Shown here in pieces: positions 32,576-40,907 of a stretch of DNA of 64,000 nucleotides. The notes beneath the pieces are model-generated. The model was not told the origin of the DNA. It made no database searches and saw nothing but the letters and a program-made list of their open reading frames with translations. Source of the DNA: Lentzea aerocolonigenes (lineage in GTDB: Bacteria > Actinomycetota > Actinomycetes > Mycobacteriales > Pseudonocardiaceae). The position numbers and the translations under genes are program-made. Numbering within the stretch: position 1 is the first letter of the stretch; each line of letters opens with the position of its first letter. The DNA lies in NCBI RefSeq assembly GCF_000955955.1, contig NZ_JYJG01000055.1:1-64000 (forward strand). Direction: 5' to 3'.

Positions 32576-35053
32576 TCACTCCCGCGTCCCGATCGCGTCG
32601 ATCGGCTTGGCGCGCAACGACAACCTCGTCGCCACACTGATCGACACGATCCCGAGCAGAGCCGCTCCCGCCAGGACCGCCCCGTAGACCCAGGGCGGGC
32701 CGGCGGGTAGCGGCGTTCCGGTGGAGCCGATCGCCAGCAGGGTCAGGGGCAACGCGGCGACGAGCGTGCCGAAGATCGCGGCGAGACCGACGGTCAGCAG
32801 TGCTTCCGTCCGCATCATCTGCCTGACCTGGCGGCTCTTGGTGCCGACGAGGCGCAGCAGGGCGAACTCGCGACGCCTCGCCGCCGTGGACATCACCAGC
32901 GTGTTGGACACCGAGATCGCCACGTAGCCGAGGATCACGCCGACTGCCACCAGGTTCAGCAGGAACTGGGTCCGCTCGTCACCCCGGTCCTGGGCGGTGA
33001 CGTTGCTTGCGACCGTCAGTCCCGGATAGCGGCTGACCAGTTCGCCGGGCGCGGTTCCGTTGATCAGGACCGCGCTGTCCATGCCCGCCCTGGTGTGGGC
33101 GCGGGCGTCCTGCGCGTTCAGGACGTGGTCGCCGAACGCCAGCTCGTGCTCGTAGATCGCGACGACCTTGAGCTTCGCGGGTTGTCCGTCGGCGTACCAG
33201 AACTCGGCGGTGTCGCCGACCTTCTTGTTGTTCCAGAACGCATGCGTGTCGCTCAACGCCACTGTGCCGGGCGTGAGGTCCGTCAGGCTTCCTTCGGTCA
33301 CGCCGAGGTCGACGGTGCCGGCGGCTTGCGGGTCGATGCCGTTGGCCGGACCGCTGTTCACCTCGACGCTGTCGCCGGATTTGCTGGCCGTGATGACCTG
33401 CGTGCGGACCAGTGACGTCGCCGCGGTGACGCCAGGGGTCTTCCGCGCGGTTTCGGCCACTTCTTCCGGCACTCCGGTCACGCCGCTGATCACGTGGTCT
33501 GCGGTGATCGACTTCGTGGCTTCCTGCTGCACCGCCGCGCCGAACGTGGTCTGGCTGTAGAAGTTCACGACGGCGAACCCGATGGCGAGCATCAGCGGCG
33601 TGACCGCCGCGGCCAGCCTGCGCGAGTTCTTCGTGACGCTCGCAGCCGCCAGATATCCGCTCGTCCCGGGGAGTTTCGGCGCGATCATCCGGACCGCCTT
33701 GCCGATGACGCGCGGCCCGGTCAGGGTCAAGCCGATGATCAGCACCAGCGCGGCCATCACCGACATCGCCGCCCCGATCTGACCGGGGATGAACAACGGA
33801 AGCGTGGTCGCCGCCGTGCCGATCGCCATCAGCACGTACCCGATGGTCAGGCGGACGCGGCCGACGTCCTTGCGCTGCACCGCGGCCTCCCCCAGCGCCT
33901 CGACGGGGTTGATGCTCGACGGCCTGCGAGCCGCGCTCCAGGCCGCCAGCCGTGCCGCGCCGAGGCCGATCAGCAGAGCGGCGACAAGCGGGATCGGGCT
34001 GATCGAGAGCTCGAAGTCCTGCGGAACCACGCCGATGTTCGCGAACGCGTTGCGCAGGCCGTGGCTGACCGCGATGCCTCCGACGCTGCCGAGGGTGCCT
34101 GCGACCGCCGAGACGACGAGCGTTTCGAGGCCGATCATCTTGCGGATCTGGCGCGGGGTGGCGCCGACGGCGCGCAGCAGGGCGAACTCGCGGCGACGTT
34201 GCTCGACGGTCAGCGCCAGGGTGCTGGCCACGACGAAGATCGCGACCAGGACCGCGTAGCCGCCGAACGAGCCCGCGATGAGCGCGAGGATCGCCTTGGT
34301 CTGGCTGACATCGTCGAACTCGGCGGCACTGCGGTCGGCACCGGTCGAGACGGTGACGTGGTCGTTCTTGAGGACGTCCTCGATGCGGTCGCCGACGTTG
34401 CCCATGACTCCGATGGCGCTGACCTGGTCAGGACTTCCGGCGAGCTCGGTCGCCTTGGCCGCGCTGAAGAACAGGGCGGCCTGGCGGTCTCCTCGTCCAT
34501 CCGCAACGCCGCTGACGCGGTACGACACCGGAACCGACCGGGTCATGACGCGGACTTCATCGCCGGGTGCCACGCCTGCCCGCGCCGCCAGCCCGGAGTC
34601 CAGCACGACCTCGTTGTCCGCCGCCGGAGCTTTTCCTGCCTTGAGCGTGAACGGTGCCAGCACCGCCGACTCCCAGTTGTGGCCGAGTGAAGGCTTCTCC
34701 GCCAGCGCCTGACCATCGCTCCCGACCACCACGGCCGGGAAAGTCAGCTCGGCCACCGCGGCCTTCACACCCGGCACCGAGGCGATCTTGGCAACCAGCG
34801 CGGCCGGAATGGCCGGCTGCTCGGCGGCGTGCTCGAACGCGAGCACGTCACCACCTGGCGGACGCACCGTCCGATCGCCGGTGACGACCACGTCAGCGGC
34901 CGCGTAACGCTGGGTCGGCACGCCGCCGCGAAACCCCGACTCCATGAGGATCCCGCAGGCCGCCACCAGGGCCGTGCCGCACAGGACCGCGATGAACGCA
35001 CCCACGAACCCGCTGGTGCGGGCCTTGACCGTCTGCCACGCAAGAGTCAGCAC
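32576..35053 (-). CDS. FtsX-type ABC transporter permease
   Basis: The 825-residue protein has the double FtsX layout. It has an N-terminal membrane helix, a large extracellular domain (about 45-255), three helices (about 265-370) with RRREFALLRAVGATPRQIRKM, two more helices near 415-465, a second extracellular domain, and a final set with RRREFALLRLVGTKSRQVRQMM. Such permeases pair with a LolD/MacB-type ATPase to move peptides, lipids or drugs, or to drive extracytoplasmic conformational signals. The ATPase is encoded upstream on the same strand, separated by a repeat-rich 172-base gap. GTG 35053 itself lies in one of the repeat copies. Confidence 0.88.
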   Translation of the reverse strand: MLTLAWQTVKARTSGFVGAFIAVLCGTALVAACGILMESGFRGGVPTQRYAAADVVVTGDRTVRPPGGDVLAFEHAAEQPAIPAALVAKIASVPGVKAAVAELTFPAVVVGSDGQALAEKPSLGHNWESAVLAPFTLKAGKAPAADNEVVLDSGLAARAGVAPGDEVRVMTRSVPVSYRVSGVADGRGDRQAALFFSAAKATELAGSPDQVSAIGVMGNVGDRIEDVLKNDHVTVSTGADRSAAEFDDVSQTKAILALIAGSFGGYAVLVAIFVVASTLALTVEQRRREFALLRAVGATPRQIRKMIGLETLVVSAVAGTLGSVGGIAVSHGLRNAFANIGVVPQDFELSISPIPLVAALLIGLGAARLAAWSAARRPSSINPVEALGEAAVQRKDVGRVRLTIGYVLMAIGTAATTLPLFIPGQIGAAMSVMAALVLIIGLTLTGPRVIGKAVRMIAPKLPGTSGYLAAASVTKNSRRLAAAVTPLMLAIGFAVVNFYSQTTFGAAVQQEATKSITADHVISGVTGVPEEVAETARKTPGVTAATSLVRTQVITASKSGDSVEVNSGPANGIDPQAAGTVDLGVTEGSLTDLTPGTVALSDTHAFWNNKKVGDTAEFWYADGQPAKLKVVAIYEHELAFGDHVLNAQDARAHTRAGMDSAVLINGTAPGELVSRYPGLTVASNVTAQDRGDERTQFLLNLVAVGVILGYVAISVSNTLVMSTAARRREFALLRLVGTKSRQVRQMMRTEALLTVGLAAIFGTLVAALPLTLLAIGSTGTPLPAGPPWVYGAVLAGAALLGIVSISVATRLSLRAKPIDAIGTRE

Positions 35054-35238
35054 GACTCACCACTCCCCACGAATGCGCCCATGCGCCCGGCCACCGTTCC
35101 AAGCAACCCGCCCAACAGGCCGGCCAGCGCCCCCACTAACCCGCCTGCACGCCCCAGCACCACGCTCACCGTTCCCCCGCCACGTCTCCGCTCCCCAAAT
35201 CCGCCTGCACACCCCTGCACCGCGCTCACCACTCCCCC
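35048..35238. repeat. Degenerate repeats of the ATPase gene 3' end
   Basis: The 38-base segment at 35201-35238, which includes the last codons and stop of the ATPase gene, is repeated with five mismatches at 35141-35178 (60-base period). A more decayed copy at about 35048-35100 aligns with the last 14 codons of the ATPase gene and holds the permease start codon. The gap between the two genes thus seems to have grown by duplication. Confidence 0.6.
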
Positions 35239-35957
35239 AGATGCGTCATGCGCTCGGCGACCTTCTCCGGCGTCGGCGCGTGCAGCTCCCCAGCCAGCCG
35301 CCCGTCCGCGAGGAACAACACGCTGTGCGCAGCAGACGCAGCCACCGGGTCGTGCGTCACCATCAGCACGGTCTGACCCATGTCGTCCACAATGGACCGA
35401 AGCAGCGTCAGCACCTGCGATGCCGTCCGCGAGTCCAACGCCCCGGTCGGTTCGTCGGCGAGCACCACCTCGGGCCGTGCCACCAGCGCCCGAGCGATCG
35501 CGACCCGCTGCTGCTGACCACCCGAGAGTTCGGCCGGGTGCCGGTCGAGCCGCCCGTCCAGCCCCACCCGGCTGACCACTTCCCGCAGCCACGCGGAGTC
35601 CGCCCGGCGCCCGGCCAGGCGGAGCGGCAGCGTGATGTTCTGCAGCACGGTCAGCGACGGCAGCAGGTTGTAGGCCTGGAAGACGAACCCGATCCGGTCC
35701 CGGCGCACCTCGGTCAACCGGGCTTCCTTCAAGGCACCGAGGTCGGTCTCGCCGAGCAGCACGCGGCCGGAAGTCGGCCTGTCCATGCCCGACGCGCAGT
35801 GCAGGAAGGTGCTCTTGCCCGAGCCGGACGGTCCCATCACGGCGGTGAAGGTGCCTCGACGGATGCCGACGGTCACCCCGTCCAATGCCGTCACGGCGCC
35901 GCCGCCCGACCCGTACACCTTGCGCACCGCCTGCAGCGACAGCGCGTCTGTCCTCAT
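35226..35957 (-). CDS. LolD/MacB-type ABC transporter ATPase
   Basis: From ATG 35957 the product has 243 residues: Walker A GPSGSGKSTF, Q-loop FVFQAYNLLPSLTVLQN, signature LSGGQQQRVAIARAL, Walker B VVLADEPTGALD and H-loop VTHDP. The sequence closely fits ATPases that serve FtsX-type permeases, and the permease gene follows on the same strand. A short stretch upstream of 35957 is open but not protein-like. No substrate-specific gene is adjacent. Confidence 0.9.
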   Translation of the reverse strand: MRTDALSLQAVRKVYGSGGGAVTALDGVTVGIRRGTFTAVMGPSGSGKSTFLHCASGMDRPTSGRVLLGETDLGALKEARLTEVRRDRIGFVFQAYNLLPSLTVLQNITLPLRLAGRRADSAWLREVVSRVGLDGRLDRHPAELSGGQQQRVAIARALVARPEVVLADEPTGALDSRTASQVLTLLRSIVDDMGQTVLMVTHDPVAASAAHSVLFLADGRLAGELHAPTPEKVAERMTHLGEW

Positions 35958-36055
35958 CACGTTGGTCAACACGACCGAAAACCTAAGAAGTAGGACCCCT
36001 GACCAGCGATCACGCAGGCTGCCCAGCAAGGGGTGGAGCCTGCTCTACCACCGAA

Positions 36056-36108
36056 CGGATTCGTCGGCGCGGACGAATCCGGGCAGCCAGATTCGTCGCG
36101 TGCGACGA
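36056..36108. promoter_or_regulatory. Operator array upstream of the D-peptide operon
   Basis: CGGATTCGTC and GACGAATCCG (36056-36065, 36072-36081) form a perfect 10-base inverted repeat with a 6-base centre. A second one, TCGTCGC-GT-GCGACGA, lies at 36093-36108. ATTCGTC or its complement occurs three times. A -10-like TAGCGT (36131-36136) follows, so a bound regulator would cover the -35 region of the eleven-gene operon. Confidence 0.6.
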
Positions 36109-36176
36109 GGTGACGCGAGCAGGCCGTACCTAGCGTTGGCGGTGACCGGAGTCACGTCGACGTGGATGAGGCGCGG

Positions 36177-37553
36177 ATGTCCAAGCTGAGCGAGATCAAC
36201 GACTGGCTGCAGGAGAACCTCCCCAGGCTGGTGGCCCAGTACGAGGTGCCGGGCGCCACCGTGGCCGTCACCGCGGGCGACGAGGTGGTCGAGGCCGCCG
36301 CGGGTGTGCTGAACAAGAACACCGGGGTCGAGACGACGACCGACTCGCTGTTCCAGATCGGGTCGATCACCAAGGTGTGGACGACGACGCTCGCCATGCA
36401 GCTCGTCGACGAGGGGTTGCTCGACGTCGACGAGCCGGTGCGGAGCTACCTGCCCGAGTTCCGCATCGGCGACGAGGAGGCCGCGCGGAAGATCACCGTG
36501 CGGCAGCTGATGTGCCACACGTCCGGGTTCGAGGGTGATCTGTTCACCGACACCGGCCGTGGTGACGACTGCGTGGAGAAGTACGTCGGCACGCTGCAGG
36601 ACACCCCGCAGCTGTTCGCGCCGGGTGAGATGTTCAGCTACAACAACGCCGGCTACGTGGTGCTCGGCCGGGTCGTCGAAACGCTTCGAGGCAAGCCCTA
36701 CGACGAGTGCCTGCGCGACCACCTCTTCGCGCCGCTCGGCCTCACCCACGCCGCGACCAGCGCGTACGACGCGATCATGTTCCGCGCGGCGGTCGGCCAC
36801 CTCACGCCCGACGAAGCCCAAGGGCCTCAGGTCGCGCCGGTGTGGGCGCTGGTGCGGTCGAACGCCCCGGCGGGCTCGATGCTGTCGATGTCGGCGAGCG
36901 ACCTGCTCAAGTTCGCCCGGATGCACATGAGCAAGCAGACCGAGGTGCTGTCACCGGCCGCGATCGAGGCCATGCAACAGGTTCAGGTGCAGGTGCCGGA
37001 CCTCGCGCTGATGGGTGACGCGTGGGGTCTCGGCTGGGAGCTGTTCCACTATCCACAAGCGACGGTCATCGGCCACGACGGTGGCACGATCGGCCAGAAC
37101 GCCTTCCTGCGCCTGGTTCCCGAGCACGGCGTCGCGGTCGCGTTGCTGACCAACGGCGGCAAGACCGTCGACCTGTACGAGGAGATCTTCCGGCACGTGC
37201 TCAAAGAGCTGGCAGGCGTCGACATGCCCGGCATGCCGGTACCGGCCGAGGAACCGGAGCCGGTCGACGGCAGCAGGTTCACCGGCGTTTACGTGTCGTC
37301 GGTCGGCGAGCGGGTCGTGACACAGGACGAGGACGGCCGCATCTGGATGGAGGTCATCCCCAAGGGGATCATGGCCGAGCTCAGCCCCGAGTCCGCCGGC
37401 AAGACCGAGCTGGTGCCGTGGCGCAACGACACTCTCGTTGCCGCGGAACGGGTTCACGGCATCCACATGCCGCACGCGTTCGTCGGCGACGACGGCAACG
37501 GCCGCGCGCTTTTCCTGCACACGGGCCGCGCGGACCGGCGGGTGGCCCCGTGA
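36177..37553 (+). CDS. S12-type serine hydrolase (D-aminopeptidase / class C beta-lactamase-like)
   Basis: From ATG 36177 (GAGG five bases upstream) the product has 458 residues and no signal peptide. The three active-site motifs of the SxxK family are present: Ser63-Ile-Thr-Lys66, Tyr155-Asn-Asn157, and His300-Asp-Gly. After the catalytic domain (to about 345) comes a C-terminal about 100-residue beta-rich domain (SRFTGVYVSSVGERVV), as in D-aminopeptidases of family S12. The catalytic domain is clearly paralogous to the second half of the fusion protein at 44536-47778. It is first in an operon with a dipeptide importer and a D-amino acid conversion set, so I infer cleavage of imported D-residue peptides. 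Confidence 0.82.
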   Translation: MSKLSEINDWLQENLPRLVAQYEVPGATVAVTAGDEVVEAAAGVLNKNTGVETTTDSLFQIGSITKVWTTTLAMQLVDEGLLDVDEPVRSYLPEFRIGDEEAARKITVRQLMCHTSGFEGDLFTDTGRGDDCVEKYVGTLQDTPQLFAPGEMFSYNNAGYVVLGRVVETLRGKPYDECLRDHLFAPLGLTHAATSAYDAIMFRAAVGHLTPDEAQGPQVAPVWALVRSNAPAGSMLSMSASDLLKFARMHMSKQTEVLSPAAIEAMQQVQVQVPDLALMGDAWGLGWELFHYPQATVIGHDGGTIGQNAFLRLVPEHGVAVALLTNGGKTVDLYEEIFRHVLKELAGVDMPGMPVPAEEPEPVDGSRFTGVYVSSVGERVVTQDEDGRIWMEVIPKGIMAELSPESAGKTELVPWRNDTLVAAERVHGIHMPHAFVGDDGNGRALFLHTGRADRRVAP

Positions 37554-38416
37554 TCGCGGACGTCTTCGCCGAAGCAGGCGCGGAAGGGTTCGTCCACGCC
37601 CGCGAAATCGGGACGGACAACGAGTTCTGCCACCACGCCGACGACCCGGTGGTGCTGGCTTCGGTGTTCAAGATCCCGGTGGCCGTCGCCTACGCCGAAG
37701 AAGTCGCCGCGGGACGGCTGGTCGAGACCGAGCGGACCAAGGTCACCTCCCAGTACCGCATCGGCGGCATCGGCACCGCGGGCTGCGCGGACGACGTCGA
37801 GATGAGCTGGCGCGACCTCGCGTTGTTCATGATGACCATGAGTGACAACGCGGCGACCGACGTGATCTTCCACCGCATCGGGCAGGAAGCGGTCGACAAG
37901 GTGCTCAAGAACCTCGATCTGCACCGCACCCGGATCATGGGCTGCTGCGAGGACCTCTTCGCCTCGATGTCGGCCGACCTGGCGATGACTCCGCTGGAGG
38001 CCGAGGAAGCGCTCGGCAACCCCACGTGGGAGCTGATCGAGAAACTGGCCATTGTGGACCCCGAGCGCACGACTTCCTCGACACCGAGGGAGATCACCAC
38101 GCTGCTGGAGGCCATCTGGACCGACCGCGCGGCCGCTCCCGAGGCGTGCGAACAGGTTCGCCGGATCATGGCCCAGCAGATCTGGCCGCACCGGCTCAGC
38201 TCGGGGTTCCCAGCGGACGTCCAGGTCGCGGCCAAGACCGGCACGCTGCCGAGCGTCCGCAACGAGGCAGGCGTCGTCACCTACCCCGACGGCCGCAGCT
38301 ACGCCGTCGCCGTGTTCACCCGCGCGAAGGCCCTCGACCTGCGGCAACCCGCCGTGGACGCGGTGATCGGCCGCGCCGGGCGCCTCGCCGTCGACCACCT
38401 CCGGAGCACGTCATGA
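37550..38416 (+). CDS. Cytoplasmic class A beta-lactamase-fold serine hydrolase
   Basis: GTG 37550 overlaps the previous stop as GTGA. The 288-residue product has the class A order of motifs: Ser38-Val-Phe-Lys41, Ser98-Asp-Asn100 and Lys229-Thr-Gly. The ExxLN motif with the deacylating Glu of true class A beta-lactamases is not seen where expected; that stretch reads AMTPLEAEEALGN. There is no signal peptide, whereas beta-lactamases and DD-peptidases are exported. With its operon partners, a peptidase or amidase on imported peptides with D-residues is more likely than drug resistance. It overlaps the next gene by ATGA. Confidence 0.78.
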   Translation: MIADVFAEAGAEGFVHAREIGTDNEFCHHADDPVVLASVFKIPVAVAYAEEVAAGRLVETERTKVTSQYRIGGIGTAGCADDVEMSWRDLALFMMTMSDNAATDVIFHRIGQEAVDKVLKNLDLHRTRIMGCCEDLFASMSADLAMTPLEAEEALGNPTWELIEKLAIVDPERTTSSTPREITTLLEAIWTDRAAAPEACEQVRRIMAQQIWPHRLSSGFPADVQVAAKTGTLPSVRNEAGVVTYPDGRSYAVAVFTRAKALDLRQPAVDAVIGRAGRLAVDHLRSTS

Positions 38417-39936
38417 AGCGCACAGCCCTGGCCGTGGCGGCGGTCCTCGTGGTGTCGGGCTGCGGGGCGTCCGGGAGTTCCGGGTCCAAGGCGCTCGCCG
38501 ACGGCAGGACGTTCACGATGTCGGTCGGCGCCGACCCCGGCACGCTCGACCCCGCGCTCACGGTGCTGACGGTCGCCCGCGCGATCGGCCGGTTCCTCTA
38601 CGGCCGCCTCGTCGAGCGCACGGCGAACGGTGACATCGTCGCCGGCCTCGCGGAGAAGTGGGACGCCGACGCCACGAAGGCCACTTTCACGCTGCGCCAA
38701 GGCATCACGTGTGCGGACGGTGCACCGCTCACCGCCGGGGACGTCGCCGCGAACATCAACTTCACCGCCGACCCGAAGAACAAGTCCCCGCTGGTCGGCT
38801 TGATGGTCATGCCGGGCACCACGGCGACGGCGGACGAGGCCACGCGCACGGTCACCGTCACGAGCGGCGCACCGGACGCGTTCCTGCTCACCAACGTCGG
38901 CTCGCTGCCGATCGTGTGCGCCAAGGGCATGAGCGACCGCGCGTTGCTCACCAAGGGCGAGCAGGGCACCGGCTTGTTCACGATCTCCGAGATCGCGCCG
39001 AACGACCACTACACCCTGACGCGCCGCAAGGACCTGCCGGCCGAGCAGGGCATGCCGGACGAGGTCGTCGTCAAGGTCGTCCCGAACGAGACGACCGCGG
39101 TGAACCTGTTGCTGTCCGGGCAGATCACCGCGGCCACCATCGCGGGCCCCGACCAGGAACGTCTGCTGGCGCAGAAGGTCGAGCACGTCGACCTCGCCGT
39201 GCCGCTGGGACTGCTCGGCTTCAACCAGTCCGACGGCTTGCCCGCGCAGGACCCGGCGGTGCGCCGCGCGCTCGTGCAGGCACTCGACCTCGCGCAGGTC
39301 GGCAAAGTGCTGACCAGCGGCAAGGGCAGGCCGTCGAAGAGCGTCGTGACGGTCGAACCGCGGCCCTGCACCGGCGACAACGTCGGTTCGAACCTCCCAC
39401 CGCACGACAAGGCCGCCGCCGAGCAGGCGCTCACCGCCGCAGGCTGGACCAAGAACGGGAAACCGTTGCAGATCAGGCTGCTGCAGCCGACCGTCCTCGG
39501 TCCGACGTTCACCGCGGCCGCCGAGCTGATCCAGCAGGCGTGGCAGGCCATCGGAGTGCAGGTGACCATCCAGCCGGTCGACGCGGCAGGGCTCAACCAG
39601 GCGTTGTTCGGCACGGGCGCGTGGGACGTGTCGATGGCGCCGGTGACGCTCGCGCTGCCCAGCCAGCTGGTGTCGTTCGCGTCCGGCCCGGTGCCGCCGC
39701 AAGGTGTGAACTTCGGGCACGTCCGCAACGCGGAGTTCGAGGAGCAGTCCAAGCTGGCCGCGACGATGCCCGGCTCGACCGGCTGCGAGCACTGGAACAA
39801 GGCAGAGGCCGCGCTGGTCAAGTCCGTCGATCTGCTGCCGTACGTCGACTCCGTGGTGCCGACTTTCGTGAAGGGTGCGAAGTTCACCCTGAGCGACGGC
39901 ATCGACCCGGCGTCGATCCGGATGCTCGCGTCATGA
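38413..39936 (+). CDS. Dipeptide/oligopeptide ABC transporter substrate-binding lipoprotein
   Basis: From ATG 38413 the product has 507 residues with a lipoprotein signal peptide (VVSGC, lipidated Cys17). The mature part is a SBP_bac_5 protein: an early MSVGADPGTLDPALT, then LVERTANGDIVAGLAEKW and TFTLRQGITCADGAPLTAGDV, all typical of DppA/OppA. It binds peptides outside the cell and passes them to the permeases encoded downstream. Four Cys in the mature chain may form disulphides. It overlaps both neighbours by ATGA. Confidence 0.92.
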   Translation: MKRTALAVAAVLVVSGCGASGSSGSKALADGRTFTMSVGADPGTLDPALTVLTVARAIGRFLYGRLVERTANGDIVAGLAEKWDADATKATFTLRQGITCADGAPLTAGDVAANINFTADPKNKSPLVGLMVMPGTTATADEATRTVTVTSGAPDAFLLTNVGSLPIVCAKGMSDRALLTKGEQGTGLFTISEIAPNDHYTLTRRKDLPAEQGMPDEVVVKVVPNETTAVNLLLSGQITAATIAGPDQERLLAQKVEHVDLAVPLGLLGFNQSDGLPAQDPAVRRALVQALDLAQVGKVLTSGKGRPSKSVVTVEPRPCTGDNVGSNLPPHDKAAAEQALTAAGWTKNGKPLQIRLLQPTVLGPTFTAAAELIQQAWQAIGVQVTIQPVDAAGLNQALFGTGAWDVSMAPVTLALPSQLVSFASGPVPPQGVNFGHVRNAEFEEQSKLAATMPGSTGCEHWNKAEAALVKSVDLLPYVDSVVPTFVKGAKFTLSDGIDPASIRMLAS

Positions 39937-40907
39937 CCCAGGTCGCGCACGAGGTGACGGGCAGCTCCTGGCTGCCCTTCGCCCGGCGGCGGGCCGTGCG
40001 GTTCCTGACCTCGCTGTGGGTGCTGGTGACCGCGGCGTTCCTGATGATCCACCTGATCCCCGGCGACCCCGTGCGCGAGGCGCTGGGGATGACGGCCTCG
40101 CCCGACGTCGTCAATGCGCGCCGGGAAGCGTTGGGGCTCAACGACTCTCTGGTGACGCAGTACTGGCACTACCTCGGCGGCCTGTTCTCCGGTGACTTCG
40201 GCACCTCGCTCGTGTCCGGCACACCCGTCGCGGACCTGATCGGCGACCGGCTGCCCGCGACCGTGCAGCTCGCGGTGACCGCGTTCCTCGTCGTGGTCGT
40301 CGTGGCCGTGCCGGTCGGTGTCGTGATGGCGGTGCTCACCAGGGGCGGCCGTCGTCGTGGCGCCGAGCTCGGGTTCACGTCCACGAGTGTGGTGCTGGCG
40401 GCGATTCCGGAGTTCCTGCTGGCAGTGGGTCTGGTCAGCCTCTTCGGGGTGGCGCTCGGACTGTTGCCGGTGGCCGGGCGGGACGCTCCCGGCTCCTCGG
40501 TCCTGCCGGTGCTGGCGCTGGCGATCGGACCGGCGGCGGTGCTGGCCAGGATCGTCCGGGTCGAGCTGCTTTCCGTGCTGGGAAACGACTTCGTGCGCAC
40601 CGCACGAGCGAAACGGTTGCCCGCAAGGCTTGTGTACGTACGGCATGCACTGCCGAACGCGCTGACCGCGACTCTGACGCTCGGCGCGATGATGCTCGCG
40701 AGCCTGGTCGCAGGGACCGTGCTGGTGGAGAACGTGTTCGCGTGGCCAGGGCTGGGTTCCACGATCGTCGGGTCGATCCAGCAGAAGGACTACCCGGCCG
40801 TGCAGGGGATCGTGCTGGTCTACGGCACGGGCGTGTTGCTCGTGAACCTCGCTGTCGACGTGGTGCTGGCACTGCTCGATCCGCGTTCGACGATCAGGGA
40901 GGCCTGA
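39933..40907 (+). CDS. Dipeptide ABC transporter permease (DppB-like)
   Basis: The 324-residue protein has an N-terminal helix with HLIPGDPVREALG, the periplasmic segment LGLNDSLVTQYWHYLGGLFSGDFGTS, and about six membrane helices; the ATPase-contact loop reads DFVRTARAKRLP. This is the DppB/OppB pattern. It starts at ATG 39933 inside the substrate-binding gene end and its TGA overlaps the next ATG by one base. It should pair with the permease half of the next gene. Confidence 0.92.
   Translation: MTQVAHEVTGSSWLPFARRRAVRFLTSLWVLVTAAFLMIHLIPGDPVREALGMTASPDVVNARREALGLNDSLVTQYWHYLGGLFSGDFGTSLVSGTPVADLIGDRLPATVQLAVTAFLVVVVVAVPVGVVMAVLTRGGRRRGAELGFTSTSVVLAAIPEFLLAVGLVSLFGVALGLLPVAGRDAPGSSVLPVLALAIGPAAVLARIVRVELLSVLGNDFVRTARAKRLPARLVYVRHALPNALTATLTLGAMMLASLVAGTVLVENVFAWPGLGSTIVGSIQQKDYPAVQGIVLVYGTGVLLVNLAVDVVLALLDPRSTIREA

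Noticed and set aside
37550..38416. Beta-lactam resistance gene.
   Set aside because: No signal peptide, no ExxLN Glu, and tight coupling to a peptide importer and peptidases argue against a resistance role.
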